Shown: positions 27,234 through 35,875 of the stretch, piece after piece | Numbering within the stretch: the first letter of the stretch is position 1 | Layout: each line of letters opens with the position of its first letter | Assembly (NCBI GenBank): GCA_964453335.1 | Contig: CAYVOK010000016.1 | Location: forward strand, 1-64,000 | Direction: 5' to 3' | DNA: 64,000 nt | DNA from: VGBO01 sp964453335 | GTDB taxonomy: Bacteria; Actinomycetota; Acidimicrobiia; Acidimicrobiales; CAIXPF01 | Notes under the pieces: generated by a model | Databases searched by the model: none | What the model saw: only the letters and a program-made list of their open reading frames with translations | Told to the model about the DNA's origin: nothing | Position numbers and translations under genes: made by a program

Positions 27234-27344
27234 CGGGCCCAGTCTGGCGCGCCGGACGGGTCGAGCCGGTGCCGGGCATCCCGTTCCGTGGCAGGCTCTG
27301 GCCGTCAACATCCGTCCGCAGCCCGCCGACACCCGGAGGCCGAC

Positions 27345-27842
27345 ATGTCCGATCCCGTGCAACCCCCTGCCGACACCCTCAACGAGATCGGCGTGCTGAA
27401 GCGACGCGAGATCGAGGCGCGCATCGTCGCCCCGCTGATCGAACGCTTCGCCGCCGAGTTCGGTCGCGACCGGGTCGTCGAGCTCGCCCGTGAGGTCGTC
27501 GTCGACGTCGCCCGTCGCCAGGGTGCCGAGTTCTCCCGCCAGGTCGGTGCCGACGACCTCGGCACGTTCGCCGACGGGCTCGAGATGTGGACCCGTGAGG
27601 ACGCTCTCCGCATCGACGTGGTCGAGCGGACCGACACGACGTTCGCCTTCAACGTCACCCGCTGCCGGTACGCCGAGATGTACCGGGCGCTCGGCGTCCC
27701 CGAGCTCGGCGAGATCCTGAGCTGCAATCGCGACGGTTCGATGATCGAGGGGTTCAACGGATCGATCCGGTTCGGGCGGACGCAGACGATCATGCAGGGC
27801 GCCTCGCACTGCGACTTCCGGTACACCCTCGACGAGGCGTGA
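27345..27842 (+). CDS. L-2-amino-thiazoline-4-carboxylate hydrolase-like protein
   Basis: 165 aa. GVLKRREIEARIVAPLIERF at the start, FNVTRCRYAEMYRALG in the middle and MIEGFNGSIRFGRT, then IMQGASHCDFRY near the end follow the ATC hydrolase family, with two Cys and a His conserved. Known members open the thiazoline ring in cysteine synthesis in pseudomonads, but most homologues are uncharacterised. GGAGG precedes the ATG. The MFS gene follows after 10 nt, suggesting a two-gene operon. Confidence 0.75.
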   Translation: MSDPVQPPADTLNEIGVLKRREIEARIVAPLIERFAAEFGRDRVVELAREVVVDVARRQGAEFSRQVGADDLGTFADGLEMWTREDALRIDVVERTDTTFAFNVTRCRYAEMYRALGVPELGEILSCNRDGSMIEGFNGSIRFGRTQTIMQGASHCDFRYTLDEA

Positions 27843-27852
27843 CGACCGCACC

Positions 27853-29241
27853 GTGACGGCCCGTCCGAGCCGCTGGATCACGCTCGCCGCCGGGTCGGCG
27901 CTCGTGGTGTCGCTCGACACCATGGTGAACATCGCGTTCCCGGCGATCACCGCGCGGTTCGATCTCGGGGTCGAGCGGATCAGCTGGGTGGTCGTCTGCT
28001 ACCTGCTCACGTACGCGAGCCTGCTGCTCGCGACCGGTCGGCTCGCCGACGTGTTCGGCCATCGTCGGGTGCTGCTCGCAGGCCTCGTCGGCACCGTCGC
28101 CGGTGTGACGTGGTGCGGGCTCGCACCGACGTTCGGCTGGTTCCTCGCGGGTCGGGTCGTCCAGGGTGTCGGCGCGGCGCTCGTGCTCGGGTCGGCGCCC
28201 GCGCTCGTCACCCTCGCGGTCGGCGAGACGGAACGCTCCCGCGCGCTCGGCGCCTACCAGCTCGGCGTGTCGGCCGGCCTCGCACTCGGTCCACCGATCG
28301 GCGGCGTGCTCGTCGCCGTCGGCGACTGGCGGTGGGTGTACCTGGTCCGCGCCCCCCTCGCCGGTCTCCTCGCGCTCGCCGTCGTGGTCGGCACCCCGTC
28401 GGTGGCGACGCCCGACCGGTCGACCCGGCGCTCCTTCGATCTCGCCGGTGTGAGCGGCCTCGGTGTCGCCGCCGCCGCCGCCCTGTTCGCGCTGAGTCGT
28501 GCCCGCACCGCCGGCTGGTCGGACACCGTCGTCGTCGGTTGTGTCGTCGCAGCCGTCGTCGTGACCGTCGCGTGGGTGCTGCACGAACGCCGCACCGCGG
28601 AACCGGTGATGGACCCGTTGCTGCTGCGGCACCGGCCGTTCGCGCTCGCGAACCTGCTGACCCTGCTCGCGAACGGGACGATGTTCGCCGTCTGGCTGCT
28701 CGTCCCCTACTTCCTCGTGTCGATCCGTGGTCACCACGTCGTCGTCGGCGGGCTGCTCCTCGCCTGCACGCCGGCGGCGACCGCGTTCTCGGCGCCGCTC
28801 GCCGCCCGGCTCGAGGCTCGGGTAGGTGCCGGTGCGCTGTGTTCGATCGGTCTCGCCGTGCAGGCTGCCGGTCTCGTGGTGGTCGCGTTCCTCGACGCGA
28901 CGAGCCCCGTCCCGTTCGTGGTCGTCGGCCTCGCCCTGATCGGTCTCGGGCTCGGCCTGTTCACCGTGCCGAACCTCAGCTACGTGATGGGCAGCATCCC
29001 CCGTGACGCGCAGGGGGTCGCCGGCGGGCTCGCGCAGATGATGCGCACGGTCGGCATCACCGCCGGGGTGACGCTCACCGGGCAGTTCTTCGCCGCACGC
29101 CGGGGCGGAGCGACCGACGACGCATCGTTCGTGGGGGCGTTCGGCGACGCGTTCCTCGCCGTCGGGGCGGTGTGCGCGGTCGTGGTCGTGCTGTCGCTCC
29201 TGCGACCGGCGCCGCCGCAGGTCAGGTCAGCCAGCGCGTGA
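27853..29241 (+). CDS. MFS transporter, DHA2/EmrB-like (about 14 TM)
   Basis: 462 aa, GTG start. SALVVSLDTMVNIAFPAIT is TM1 of the DHA2 family; GRLADVFGHRRVLLAG is the loop 2-3 motif and GRVVQGVGAALVLG motif C-like TM5 region. The length fits about 14 membrane segments, i.e. a drug/proton antiporter type exporter. Its last 20 nt overlap the convergent AbrB-like gene. Confidence 0.86.
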   Translation: MTARPSRWITLAAGSALVVSLDTMVNIAFPAITARFDLGVERISWVVVCYLLTYASLLLATGRLADVFGHRRVLLAGLVGTVAGVTWCGLAPTFGWFLAGRVVQGVGAALVLGSAPALVTLAVGETERSRALGAYQLGVSAGLALGPPIGGVLVAVGDWRWVYLVRAPLAGLLALAVVVGTPSVATPDRSTRRSFDLAGVSGLGVAAAAALFALSRARTAGWSDTVVVGCVVAAVVVTVAWVLHERRTAEPVMDPLLLRHRPFALANLLTLLANGTMFAVWLLVPYFLVSIRGHHVVVGGLLLACTPAATAFSAPLAARLEARVGAGALCSIGLAVQAAGLVVVAFLDATSPVPFVVVGLALIGLGLGLFTVPNLSYVMGSIPRDAQGVAGGLAQMMRTVGITAGVTLTGQFFAARRGGATDDASFVGAFGDAFLAVGAVCAVVVVLSLLRPAPPQVRSASA

Positions 29242-29704
29242 CGAGCGGTGCGACCGCCAGGACGGCGACGACGCGCACCGTGTGGATCGTGACGACGAAC
29301 AGCAGGTTCGAACCCGACTGGTCGGCGAGCACCGTCATCTGCGACAACGCGCCCGGCGACGCCGACAGGTAGGCGGTCACCGGGTCGTACCCGCCCCAGC
29401 GCACGAGCAGCACGGCGAGCAGGCCGCCGAACGCCAACAGGGCGACCACGACGAGGAGGATCGGCACGACCGCGGTCCGCAGCGACGCGAGCGACTGGCG
29501 GTTCACCCCGAACCCGATCGCCCAGCCGAGCACCACGTACGCGGCGAACGTCACCGGCGCAGGCAGCGCGGCCGCCTGGCGGAACGCGATGTTGTGCACG
29601 GTCACACCCACCATCGCCCCGATCAGCGCACCGGAGGGGATGTGGATCTTCTCGAACGCGTAGCCGCCGACGAGCGCTGCGGCGAGGCTGGTGAGGAGCG
29701 TCAT
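29222..29704 (-). CDS. Single-module AbrB-family membrane protein
   Basis: 160 aa with four to five hydrophobic segments. IPSGALIGAMVGVT near residue 25 and SPGALSQMTVLADQSG near 120 are the repeating signature of AbrB/ammonia-monooxygenase-type membrane proteins, which normally contain two such modules in about 350 aa. Only one is present, so it may work as a dimer. An 18-bp palindrome sits directly before the ATG. Function of the family is unresolved. Confidence 0.75.
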   Translation of the reverse strand: MTLLTSLAAALVGGYAFEKIHIPSGALIGAMVGVTVHNIAFRQAAALPAPVTFAAYVVLGWAIGFGVNRQSLASLRTAVVPILLVVVALLAFGGLLAVLLVRWGGYDPVTAYLSASPGALSQMTVLADQSGSNLLFVVTIHTVRVVAVLAVAPLVTRWLT

Positions 29705-29705
29705 G

Positions 29706-29723
29706 CCTGCGTTCTAACGCAGG
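29706..29723. promoter_or_regulatory. 18-bp perfect palindrome next to AbrB-like start
   Basis: CCTGCGTT-CT-AACGCAGG, two 8-bp arms with a 2-nt centre, lies one base before the start codon of the AbrB-like gene and 12 bp after the P450 stop. A repressor operator is the simplest reading; the tiny loop and absence of a T-run argue against a terminator. Confidence 0.45.
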
Positions 29724-29735
29724 TGACGACCGCCG

Positions 29736-30956
29736 TCAGACCAGCACGTGCAGGGAGCGCAGCGAACGGCCGAGCGGATTCCCGCGCCACGCCGGCGGAT
29801 CACCGTCGGGGCGGATGTCGGGGAACCGTTCGAAGATGCGCCGCATGGCGATGCCGCCCTCGAGCCGGGCGAGGTTGCCGCCGAGGCAGAGGTGCGATCC
29901 CCACCCGAACCCGAGGTGCGGGTTCGGCGTGCGCCCGAGGTCGAACCGGCTCGGGTCCGGGAACGTCGCCGGGTCGCGGTTCGCCGTGAGGATGACGCAG
30001 AACACGGCGTCACCGGCCTGCACCTCCTGGTCGTAGCGGACGTGCGTCTCGGTCGCGATGCGCACCATCGCCTTCGCCGGGCCGACGACCCGCAGGAGCT
30101 CGTCGGCGAGCGTCGTGTCCACCTCTCCGCGGCGGATCCGGTCGATCTGTTCCGGGTGGCCGAACAGTTCGCGCAGACCGTTCGTGAGCAGGTTCGTGGT
30201 CGTCTCGTGCCCGGCGAAGAGCAGGAGCGTGCAGGCCCCGACCACCTCGAGCACCGACAGGGCGTCGAGGTCGTTCGCGGACACGACCTTGGAGATGAGG
30301 TCCTCGCCGGGGTGCTGCTTGCGGTGTTCGATCAGACCGCCGAAGAAGTCGATGAACTCCTCGGTGGCCGCCACGATCGCCGCCTCGGTCGCCGGGTCGG
30401 ACGCGCTCCCGTCGACGGCGAACACGACGTTCGCGAGCTTGTCGGACCATTCCTGGAACCGGTCACGTTCCGAACGCGGGACGCCCAGCAGGTCGGCGAT
30501 CACGAGCGCCGGGAGGGGTGCGGCGAACCGTTCCTTGAAGTCGAACGCCCGCTCGTCACCGATCGCGTCGATGAGTTCGTCGGTGATGCCGACGACCGAC
30601 GCACGCAACGTCTCCATGACCCGCGGCGTGAACGCTCGGCGGACCGGTTCCCGCAGTCGGGTGTGCACCGGCGGGTCGCGGAACACCATCCACCCGGACA
30701 GGAGCTCGTACGTGCGCTCGAACGCGTCGCCGCGCTTCTGCACCGCACGGCGGAACGCCGGCGTCCGGTCGTTGGAGAGCCGCGGGTCGAGGAACCCCTC
30801 GGTCGCCGCCTTGTACGACAGCAGCAACCACGCCCGGTTCCGGTCGCTCCAACGGATCGGTGACCCGGCGAGCATCTCGGCGGCGAACGCGTCCGGGTCC
30901 TGGTTCACCTCGAACGCCCCGAGGTCGATCCCACCCGTCGTCGTGCCCCCTGCCAT
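29736..30956 (-). CDS. Cytochrome P450
   Basis: 406 aa soluble bacterial P450. I-helix AGHETT near residue 240, K-helix ELLR near 280, and the heme ligand loop FGWGSHLCLGG with Cys near 352. HTRLREPVRRAFTPRVM is the C-helix heme contact. AGGAAG lies 6 nt before the ATG. Needs a ferredoxin partner; the CxxHxxC ferredoxin at 16730 is a candidate. Divergent from the thiolase, so hydroxylation and side-chain cleavage could belong to one sterol- or terpenoid-like pathway. Confidence 0.92.
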   Translation of the reverse strand: MAGGTTTGGIDLGAFEVNQDPDAFAAEMLAGSPIRWSDRNRAWLLLSYKAATEGFLDPRLSNDRTPAFRRAVQKRGDAFERTYELLSGWMVFRDPPVHTRLREPVRRAFTPRVMETLRASVVGITDELIDAIGDERAFDFKERFAAPLPALVIADLLGVPRSERDRFQEWSDKLANVVFAVDGSASDPATEAAIVAATEEFIDFFGGLIEHRKQHPGEDLISKVVSANDLDALSVLEVVGACTLLLFAGHETTTNLLTNGLRELFGHPEQIDRIRRGEVDTTLADELLRVVGPAKAMVRIATETHVRYDQEVQAGDAVFCVILTANRDPATFPDPSRFDLGRTPNPHLGFGWGSHLCLGGNLARLEGGIAMRRIFERFPDIRPDGDPPAWRGNPLGRSLRSLHVLV

Positions 30957-31124
30957 GTGTTCTTCCTAGCGCAGCGCCGGTGCGGGGGGCCACAACGCGC
31001 CCGTTCCTGCACCGTTCGGTCACGGCGGCGTGGCAGGCTGGCGGAACGGGGTCGCTCCGGGCGATCCTGTGGGTGCAGGTCGTGCGGGGCAACGTGCCCC
31101 CGGTGCACGGTTCGGGAGGACACC

Positions 31125-32309
31125 ATGCGTGAGGTCGTGATCGTCGAGGCCGGTCGTTCGCCGATCGGCAAGAAGGGCGGCTCGCTCGCCTCCACCCACC
31201 CGGCCGACGTGCTCGGCCCGGTCCAGATGGAGGTCCTCCGGCGTGCCGGTGTGCGTCCCGACCAGGTCGACCAGGTCGTCGGCGGTTGCATCAACAAGGT
31301 CGGCCTGCAGGCGATGAACATCACCCGCACGGCGTGGCTGTCCCACGGCGGCGCCGAGGAGGTCGCCTGCACCACCGTCGACGCCCAGTGCGGTTCGTCC
31401 CAGCAGGCCGTGAACCTCGCCTACAGCCTGATCGCCTCGGGCGCCGAGGACGTCGTGATGGCGTGCGGCGTCGAGAACATGTCGCGCCTGCCGATCGGCT
31501 CCGACGCCTACGCCGGTGCGAAGGCCGGTCTCGGCAAGCCGGTGTCGCGCAGCTACTTCGAGCACTACGAGTTCACGAGCCAGTTCGAGGGCGCCGAGCG
31601 CATCGCCGACAAGTACGACATCACCCGCCAGGACACCGACGCCTTCGGCCTCGAGTCGCAGCTCCGGGCCGCCCGGGCGATCGCCGAGGGCCGCTTCGAG
31701 CCGCAGATCATCCCGCTCGAGGTCGACGTCACGAACGAGGCCGGGGAGCGCACCGGGGAGCGGATCACCGTCACCCGTGACGAGATCCCGCGTGAGACCT
31801 CCCTCGAGAAGCTCGCCCAGCTCAAGCCGGTGGCCCGCGAGAACGGCGTGCACACCGCAGGTTCGTCCTCCCAGATCGCCGACGGCGCATCGGCCGTGCT
31901 GCTCATGTCGGCCGAACGGGCCGCCGAGCTCGGTCTCCGCCCCGTCGCCCGCATCGTCGGGACGGCGCTCGTCGGCTGCGACCCGGTGCTCATGCTCGAG
32001 GGTCCGATCCCGGCGACCCGCAAGGTGCTCGACCAGGCAGGTCTCACCGTCGACGACGTCGACGTGTTCGAGATCAACGAGGCGTTCGCCTCGGTCGTGC
32101 TCGCCTGGCAGAAGGAACTGCAGCCCGATCCGGAGCGGGTGAACCCGAACGGCGGCGCGATCTCCCTCGGCCACCCGCTCGGTGGCACGGGCACGTTCCT
32201 CGTGACCAAGGCGGTCCACGAACTGCAGCGGACCGGTGGTCGCTACGGCGTCATCACCATGTGCTGCGGTGGTGGGCTCGGCACCGGCACCCTGATCGAG
32301 CGGATCTGA
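31125..32309 (+). CDS. Acetyl-CoA acetyltransferase (thiolase)
   Basis: 394 aa. Nucleophile Cys in DAQCGSSQQAV near residue 90, NEAFASVVLAW near 320, His in GGAISLGHPLGGTGT near 350 and Cys in CCGGGLGTG near 380: the full degradative thiolase set. Cleaves 3-ketoacyl-CoA to acetyl-CoA plus a shorter acyl-CoA. GGGAGGA precedes the ATG at 31125. A GC-rich hairpin follows its stop. Could be a steroid-type FadA5 enzyme, but I cannot separate subfamilies by eye. Confidence 0.9.
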   Translation: MREVVIVEAGRSPIGKKGGSLASTHPADVLGPVQMEVLRRAGVRPDQVDQVVGGCINKVGLQAMNITRTAWLSHGGAEEVACTTVDAQCGSSQQAVNLAYSLIASGAEDVVMACGVENMSRLPIGSDAYAGAKAGLGKPVSRSYFEHYEFTSQFEGAERIADKYDITRQDTDAFGLESQLRAARAIAEGRFEPQIIPLEVDVTNEAGERTGERITVTRDEIPRETSLEKLAQLKPVARENGVHTAGSSSQIADGASAVLLMSAERAAELGLRPVARIVGTALVGCDPVLMLEGPIPATRKVLDQAGLTVDDVDVFEINEAFASVVLAWQKELQPDPERVNPNGGAISLGHPLGGTGTFLVTKAVHELQRTGGRYGVITMCCGGGLGTGTLIERI

Positions 32310-32316
32310 CGACGGC

Positions 32317-32341
32317 GGGGCGGCGTCTCAGGCGCCGCCCC
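32317..32341. terminator. GC-rich hairpin between convergent thiolase and SDR
   Basis: GGGGCGGCG and CGCCGCCCC form a perfect 9-bp stem with a 7-nt loop, 8 nt after the thiolase stop and covering the SDR's final codons. No T-run follows, so it is either an actinobacterial-type U-less terminator or a transcription barrier between the two genes. Confidence 0.45.
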
Positions 32342-33086
32342 CGTCGATCTTCAGCACCGAACCGGTCGTGTAGCTCGACGCGTCGCTCGCGAAGTACAGG
32401 GCCGCGCCCACGATCTCGTCGGGACGGCCGCCACGCTGCAGCGGGTAGTCGACCTTGACGCGCGCCTCGAACGCCTCGAGGTCCCACGCCTTCGAGATGT
32501 CGGTCAGGAACGGTCCGGGCATGATGCAGTTCACCCGCACCTTCGGCCCGTAGGCGTGGGCGAACGCTACCGTGATCGCATTCAGGCCGGCCTTCGCCGC
32601 CGAGTACGCGGTCTCCGTCGGGGTCGGCCGGACCGCCGCGGTCGAGGACACGTTGATGATCGACCCGCCGTCGCCGGCGGCCATGCGGGCACCGACGAGC
32701 GCGGAGAGGCGGAACGGGCCCTTCAGGTTCACGCCGATGACCTTGTCGAAGAGGTCCTCGCCGACCTCGACGAGCGACGGGTACAGCGGAGACATCCCTG
32801 CGTTGTTCACGAGCACGTCGACCTTGCCGAAGTGCCCGTAGGCGGCCTCTGCGAGCGCGTCGCAGTCCTCCCACCGCCCGACATGGCACGCGACGGGCAG
32901 GGCACGGCGACCGGGGAACCGTTCGGTCACCTCGGCGGCGAGCGCCTCGCAGGCGTCGAGCTTGCGCGACGCGATGACGACGTCGGCGCCGTTCTCGGCG
33001 AACGCGAGCACCATCTCGCGGCCCATGCCCCGGCTGCCGCCGGTGACGACGGCCACCTTCCCCGTGAGGTCGAATCGGTTGGTCAT
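32328..33086 (-). CDS. SDR oxidoreductase
   Basis: 252 aa. TGGSRGMG cofactor motif, NNAG near residue 90, NVSSTAA with the catalytic Ser, YSAAK for Tyr-x3-Lys, and PGPFLTD after. KIDGGGA at the end is typical of FabG-like and 3-hydroxyacyl-CoA dehydrogenases. The ATG at 33086 is preferred; an in-frame GTG at 33104 is possible. Convergent with the thiolase, with 3-hydroxyacyl oxidation before thiolysis a natural fit. Confidence 0.83.
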   Translation of the reverse strand: MTNRFDLTGKVAVVTGGSRGMGREMVLAFAENGADVVIASRKLDACEALAAEVTERFPGRRALPVACHVGRWEDCDALAEAAYGHFGKVDVLVNNAGMSPLYPSLVEVGEDLFDKVIGVNLKGPFRLSALVGARMAAGDGGSIINVSSTAAVRPTPTETAYSAAKAGLNAITVAFAHAYGPKVRVNCIMPGPFLTDISKAWDLEAFEARVKVDYPLQRGGRPDEIVGAALYFASDASSYTTGSVLKIDGGGA

Positions 33087-33167
33087 GTCCGGATTCCACC
33101 ACACCGGGGGACCGCTCCGTCGCCCGGCCGGAACGCCCGGCGGGGTCCCCCACTACGCTCGTGGGCC

Positions 33168-34313
33168 GTGGACGCCGCCCGCTTCCGCCGTCTGCTGGGG
33201 ATCCTCCTGGTCGTCGCCACCGTCCTCCCGGTCGGTCGGACCGCCGGCGCGCAGTCCCAGGCCGAGCTCGAGGCCCGCGCTGCCGAGCTCGCCGCCGAGA
33301 TCGACGTCCTCGCCGCCGACGCGGAGACGGCCGGTGCTGCGCTCGACGCGCTCGTCGCCGAGGCGGATCGGCAACGACAGCGGCTCGACGACGCCCGGGC
33401 TGCGGTCGCCGCCGCGCAGCGGGAGATCACCGCCGCCCGCGAACGCGAGGACGCTGCCAATGCGAAGATCGACGAACTGAACGGCCAGCTCCGTGAGCTC
33501 GCCGTCGCCGCGTACCTGCGACCGCCGTCGACCGACATCGCCGCCCTCCTCGCCGACGACGACGTGCGGGCCGGGGCGAAGCGCCGGGTGTTCGCCTCCG
33601 TCGGCGCATCGACCACCGACGACGTGGTGAACCGCATGCGCGCCGAACGGCAGCGGGCCGAACGCGCCCGCGCCGACGCAGAACGGGCCGAGGCCGAGGC
33701 CCGCCGGCTCGAGGCCGCCGAGGCCGCCCAGTTCGCGAACGCCCAGGCCGCCTCCGACGCCCAGCAGCGTCTCGCGGACGACATCGCCGCCAACCTCGAA
33801 CGCAAGCTCGCCGAGGCGAACAGCGTCGGCCAGCAGCTCGCCGCCCGTGAGGCGGAGCTCGCCCGGCAGGCGCGCCGCGCCGGTGGCGGCGGAAGTCGAC
33901 CGGGTTGGACCGCGAACGGGCCGATCACCGTGGTGACGGTGTACGGCATCGAGGTGAACGCCGCGATCGCCGACCAGCTGCGGGCGATGGTGGATGCCGC
34001 TGCCGCCGACGGGATCGAGCTGTACGGCGAGGGCTACCGGGACATCCAGGACCAGATCGCCCTGCGCCGTCAGCACTGCGGGTCGAGCGACTGGGCGATC
34101 TGGGACATGCCGTCGATGGACTGCTCACCCCCCGTCGCCCGCCCCGGGTTCTCGATGCACGAACAGGGGCTCGCGATCGACTTCTTCTCCGGGGGTGACC
34201 TGGTGCGCAGCCGGTCGAACCCGATCTACCGCTGGCTCGACGCGAACGCGGCGTCGTACGGGTTCTACAACCTGCCGAGCGAGCCCTGGCACTGGTCCAC
34301 CACCGGCGGCTGA
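33168..34313 (+). CDS. Secreted coiled-coil D-Ala-D-Ala carboxypeptidase (VanY-like)
   Basis: 381 aa from a GTG with TACGCT ending 8 nt upstream. Signal peptide to about AGAQ (residue 28), a long Ala/Glu/Arg coiled coil (about 30-235) like PcsB/RipA-type wall hydrolases, a Gly/Ser linker, then a VanY/peptidase M15 domain (about 250-380). Zinc ligands are in SMHEQGLAIDFF and EPWHWS. It would trim the terminal D-Ala of peptidoglycan stems; the coiled coil may be a regulatory clamp. Confidence 0.83.
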   Translation: MDAARFRRLLGILLVVATVLPVGRTAGAQSQAELEARAAELAAEIDVLAADAETAGAALDALVAEADRQRQRLDDARAAVAAAQREITAAREREDAANAKIDELNGQLRELAVAAYLRPPSTDIAALLADDDVRAGAKRRVFASVGASTTDDVVNRMRAERQRAERARADAERAEAEARRLEAAEAAQFANAQAASDAQQRLADDIAANLERKLAEANSVGQQLAAREAELARQARRAGGGGSRPGWTANGPITVVTVYGIEVNAAIADQLRAMVDAAAADGIELYGEGYRDIQDQIALRRQHCGSSDWAIWDMPSMDCSPPVARPGFSMHEQGLAIDFFSGGDLVRSRSNPIYRWLDANAASYGFYNLPSEPWHWSTTGG

Positions 34314-34338
34314 CCGCCCGCCGGTAGCGTGCGAGGCC

Positions 34339-35127
34339 GTGCCCGACCCGTCGAACGCACCCGCTGCCGACCAAGCCCTCCTCGAGGAGGCGGTCGCCCT
34401 CGCCCGCGCCGCAGGTGACCTCACGCTCGGATGGTTCGGCCGCGACGACCTCGTCGTCGACCGCAAGGCCGACCGCACACCCGTCACCGAGGCCGACCGG
34501 GCCGCCGAGCGGTTCGTGCGGGAGCATCTCGCCGCCCGCCATCCGGACGACGGCATCATCGGCGAGGAGGAGGGCGACCACCACGGCACCTCGACACGCC
34601 GCTGGGTCGTCGACCCCATCGACGGGACCTACGGCTTCGTCCACGGGGTGCCGCTGTACTCCACGCTCCTCGCCGTCCTCGACGAGCACGGTCCCCTCCT
34701 CGGGGTCATCCACCTGCCCGCCCTCGGTGAGACGGTGTGGGCGGGTCGCGGTCTGGGGTGCTGGCGTGACGGACAGCGGTGCTCGGTGTCCGCACACCGC
34801 ACGGTCGCCGACGCCGCGGTCATGACGAGCGGCCTCGACGTGTGGCCGGCCGGTTCGGTCGACCGGGTGCGCGACGCCGGAGCCCGGCTGCGCACCTGGG
34901 GCGACGGCTACGGCTACGCCCTCGTCGTGACGGGCCGGGTCGAGGCGATGGTCGACCCGGTGGTGTCGGTGTGGGACCTCGCACCGATGCCCGTCCTCGT
35001 TGCCGAGGCGGGCGGACGCTTCTCGACGGTCGGCGGGGTCGACGGGGTGATCGACGGCGGCAGCGGTGTCGCCTCGAACGGTCTCGTGCACGACGAACTC
35101 CTCGGGGTCCTCGACCTCGGTCGGTAA
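34339..35127 (+). CDS. hisN: Inositol monophosphatase family, probable histidinol-phosphatase
   Basis: 262 aa from a GTG with TAGCGT ending 8 nt upstream. Lithium-sensitive phosphatase fold: GEEEG (metal Glu), VDPIDGTYGF (Asp-x-Ile-Asp-Gly-Thr) near residue 95, and VSVWDLAPM (third metal Asp) near 215. Actinobacteria use this fold for histidinol-phosphate, so hisN is the likeliest name; inositol-phosphate phosphatase remains possible. 25 nt after the VanY gene. Confidence 0.78.
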   Translation: MPDPSNAPAADQALLEEAVALARAAGDLTLGWFGRDDLVVDRKADRTPVTEADRAAERFVREHLAARHPDDGIIGEEEGDHHGTSTRRWVVDPIDGTYGFVHGVPLYSTLLAVLDEHGPLLGVIHLPALGETVWAGRGLGCWRDGQRCSVSAHRTVADAAVMTSGLDVWPAGSVDRVRDAGARLRTWGDGYGYALVVTGRVEAMVDPVVSVWDLAPMPVLVAEAGGRFSTVGGVDGVIDGGSGVASNGLVHDELLGVLDLGR

Positions 35128-35136
35128 CCTTCGGCG

Positions 35137-35865
35137 ATGGACTTCGCCGAGCATCTCCGCACGATCCGCTCCGAGGGCGACGCGCTCGGTGCGGTGTCCG
35201 CCGCCGACCTCACCGTCCGGGTGCCGTCGTGTCCCGACTGGGACGTCGCCGGCCTCGTCGGCCACACCGGATGGGTGCACCGCTGGGTGACGATGATCCT
35301 CGAGGCCCCGCCCGGCGAGAAGGTGAGCGCCCGTGAGGTGCCGGCCGCGCCTGCCGGTGCCGCGGTGCTCGACTGGTACGCCGAAGGGCTCGCCGCCCTG
35401 GGCGCGGCGTTCGACCGGGCCGACCCCGACGCCGCCCGGCACACCTTCGTCGGTCCGCGCGACACGCGCTGGTGGGCCCGACGGCTCGCCCACGAGAACG
35501 CCGTCCACCGCTGGGACCGCGAGGCGGCGACGGGGACAGCCCGACCGTTCGACGCCGAGCTCGCCGTCGACGGCATCGACGAGGTGATCACGACGCACCT
35601 GCAGAACCGGTTCGACCGCGCCGCATTCGGTGCGGCCGGGCAGACCATGCACCTGCACGCCACCGACGCGCCTGGTGAGTGGACGATCACCTTCGACGCC
35701 GACGCCGTGCGCTGTGAGCGCGGTCACGCGAAGGGCGACGTCGCCGTGCGTGGCACCGCGTCGGACCTGCTGCTGTGGGTGATGAGCCGGGTCGGCGACG
35801 ACCGCATGGAGCTGTTCGGCGACACCGACCTCGCCCGACGCTTCCGGGACGTGGCGAACATCTGA
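35137..35865 (+). CDS. Mycothiol-dependent maleylpyruvate isomerase family protein
   Basis: 242 aa. DinB-like four-helix N-terminus: VPSCPDWDVAGLVGHTGWVHRW supplies one metal His and LAHENAVHRWD the Glu/His pair, all spaced as in metal-binding MDMPI proteins; residues 160-240 form the C-terminal MDMPI domain with LLLWVMSR. Members use mycothiol, which fits an actinobacterium. TAACCT ends 6 nt before the ATG and contains the hisN stop. Isomerase or thiol-transferase activity is not provable here. Confidence 0.8.
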   Translation: MDFAEHLRTIRSEGDALGAVSAADLTVRVPSCPDWDVAGLVGHTGWVHRWVTMILEAPPGEKVSAREVPAAPAGAAVLDWYAEGLAALGAAFDRADPDAARHTFVGPRDTRWWARRLAHENAVHRWDREAATGTARPFDAELAVDGIDEVITTHLQNRFDRAAFGAAGQTMHLHATDAPGEWTITFDADAVRCERGHAKGDVAVRGTASDLLLWVMSRVGDDRMELFGDTDLARRFRDVANI

Positions 35866-35875
35866 CCGCCAAGGG

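Noticed and set aside
16730..30956. Ferredoxin and P450 as a dedicated electron-transfer operon
   Set aside because: They are 13 kb apart in different transcription units; partnership is possible but not shown by context.
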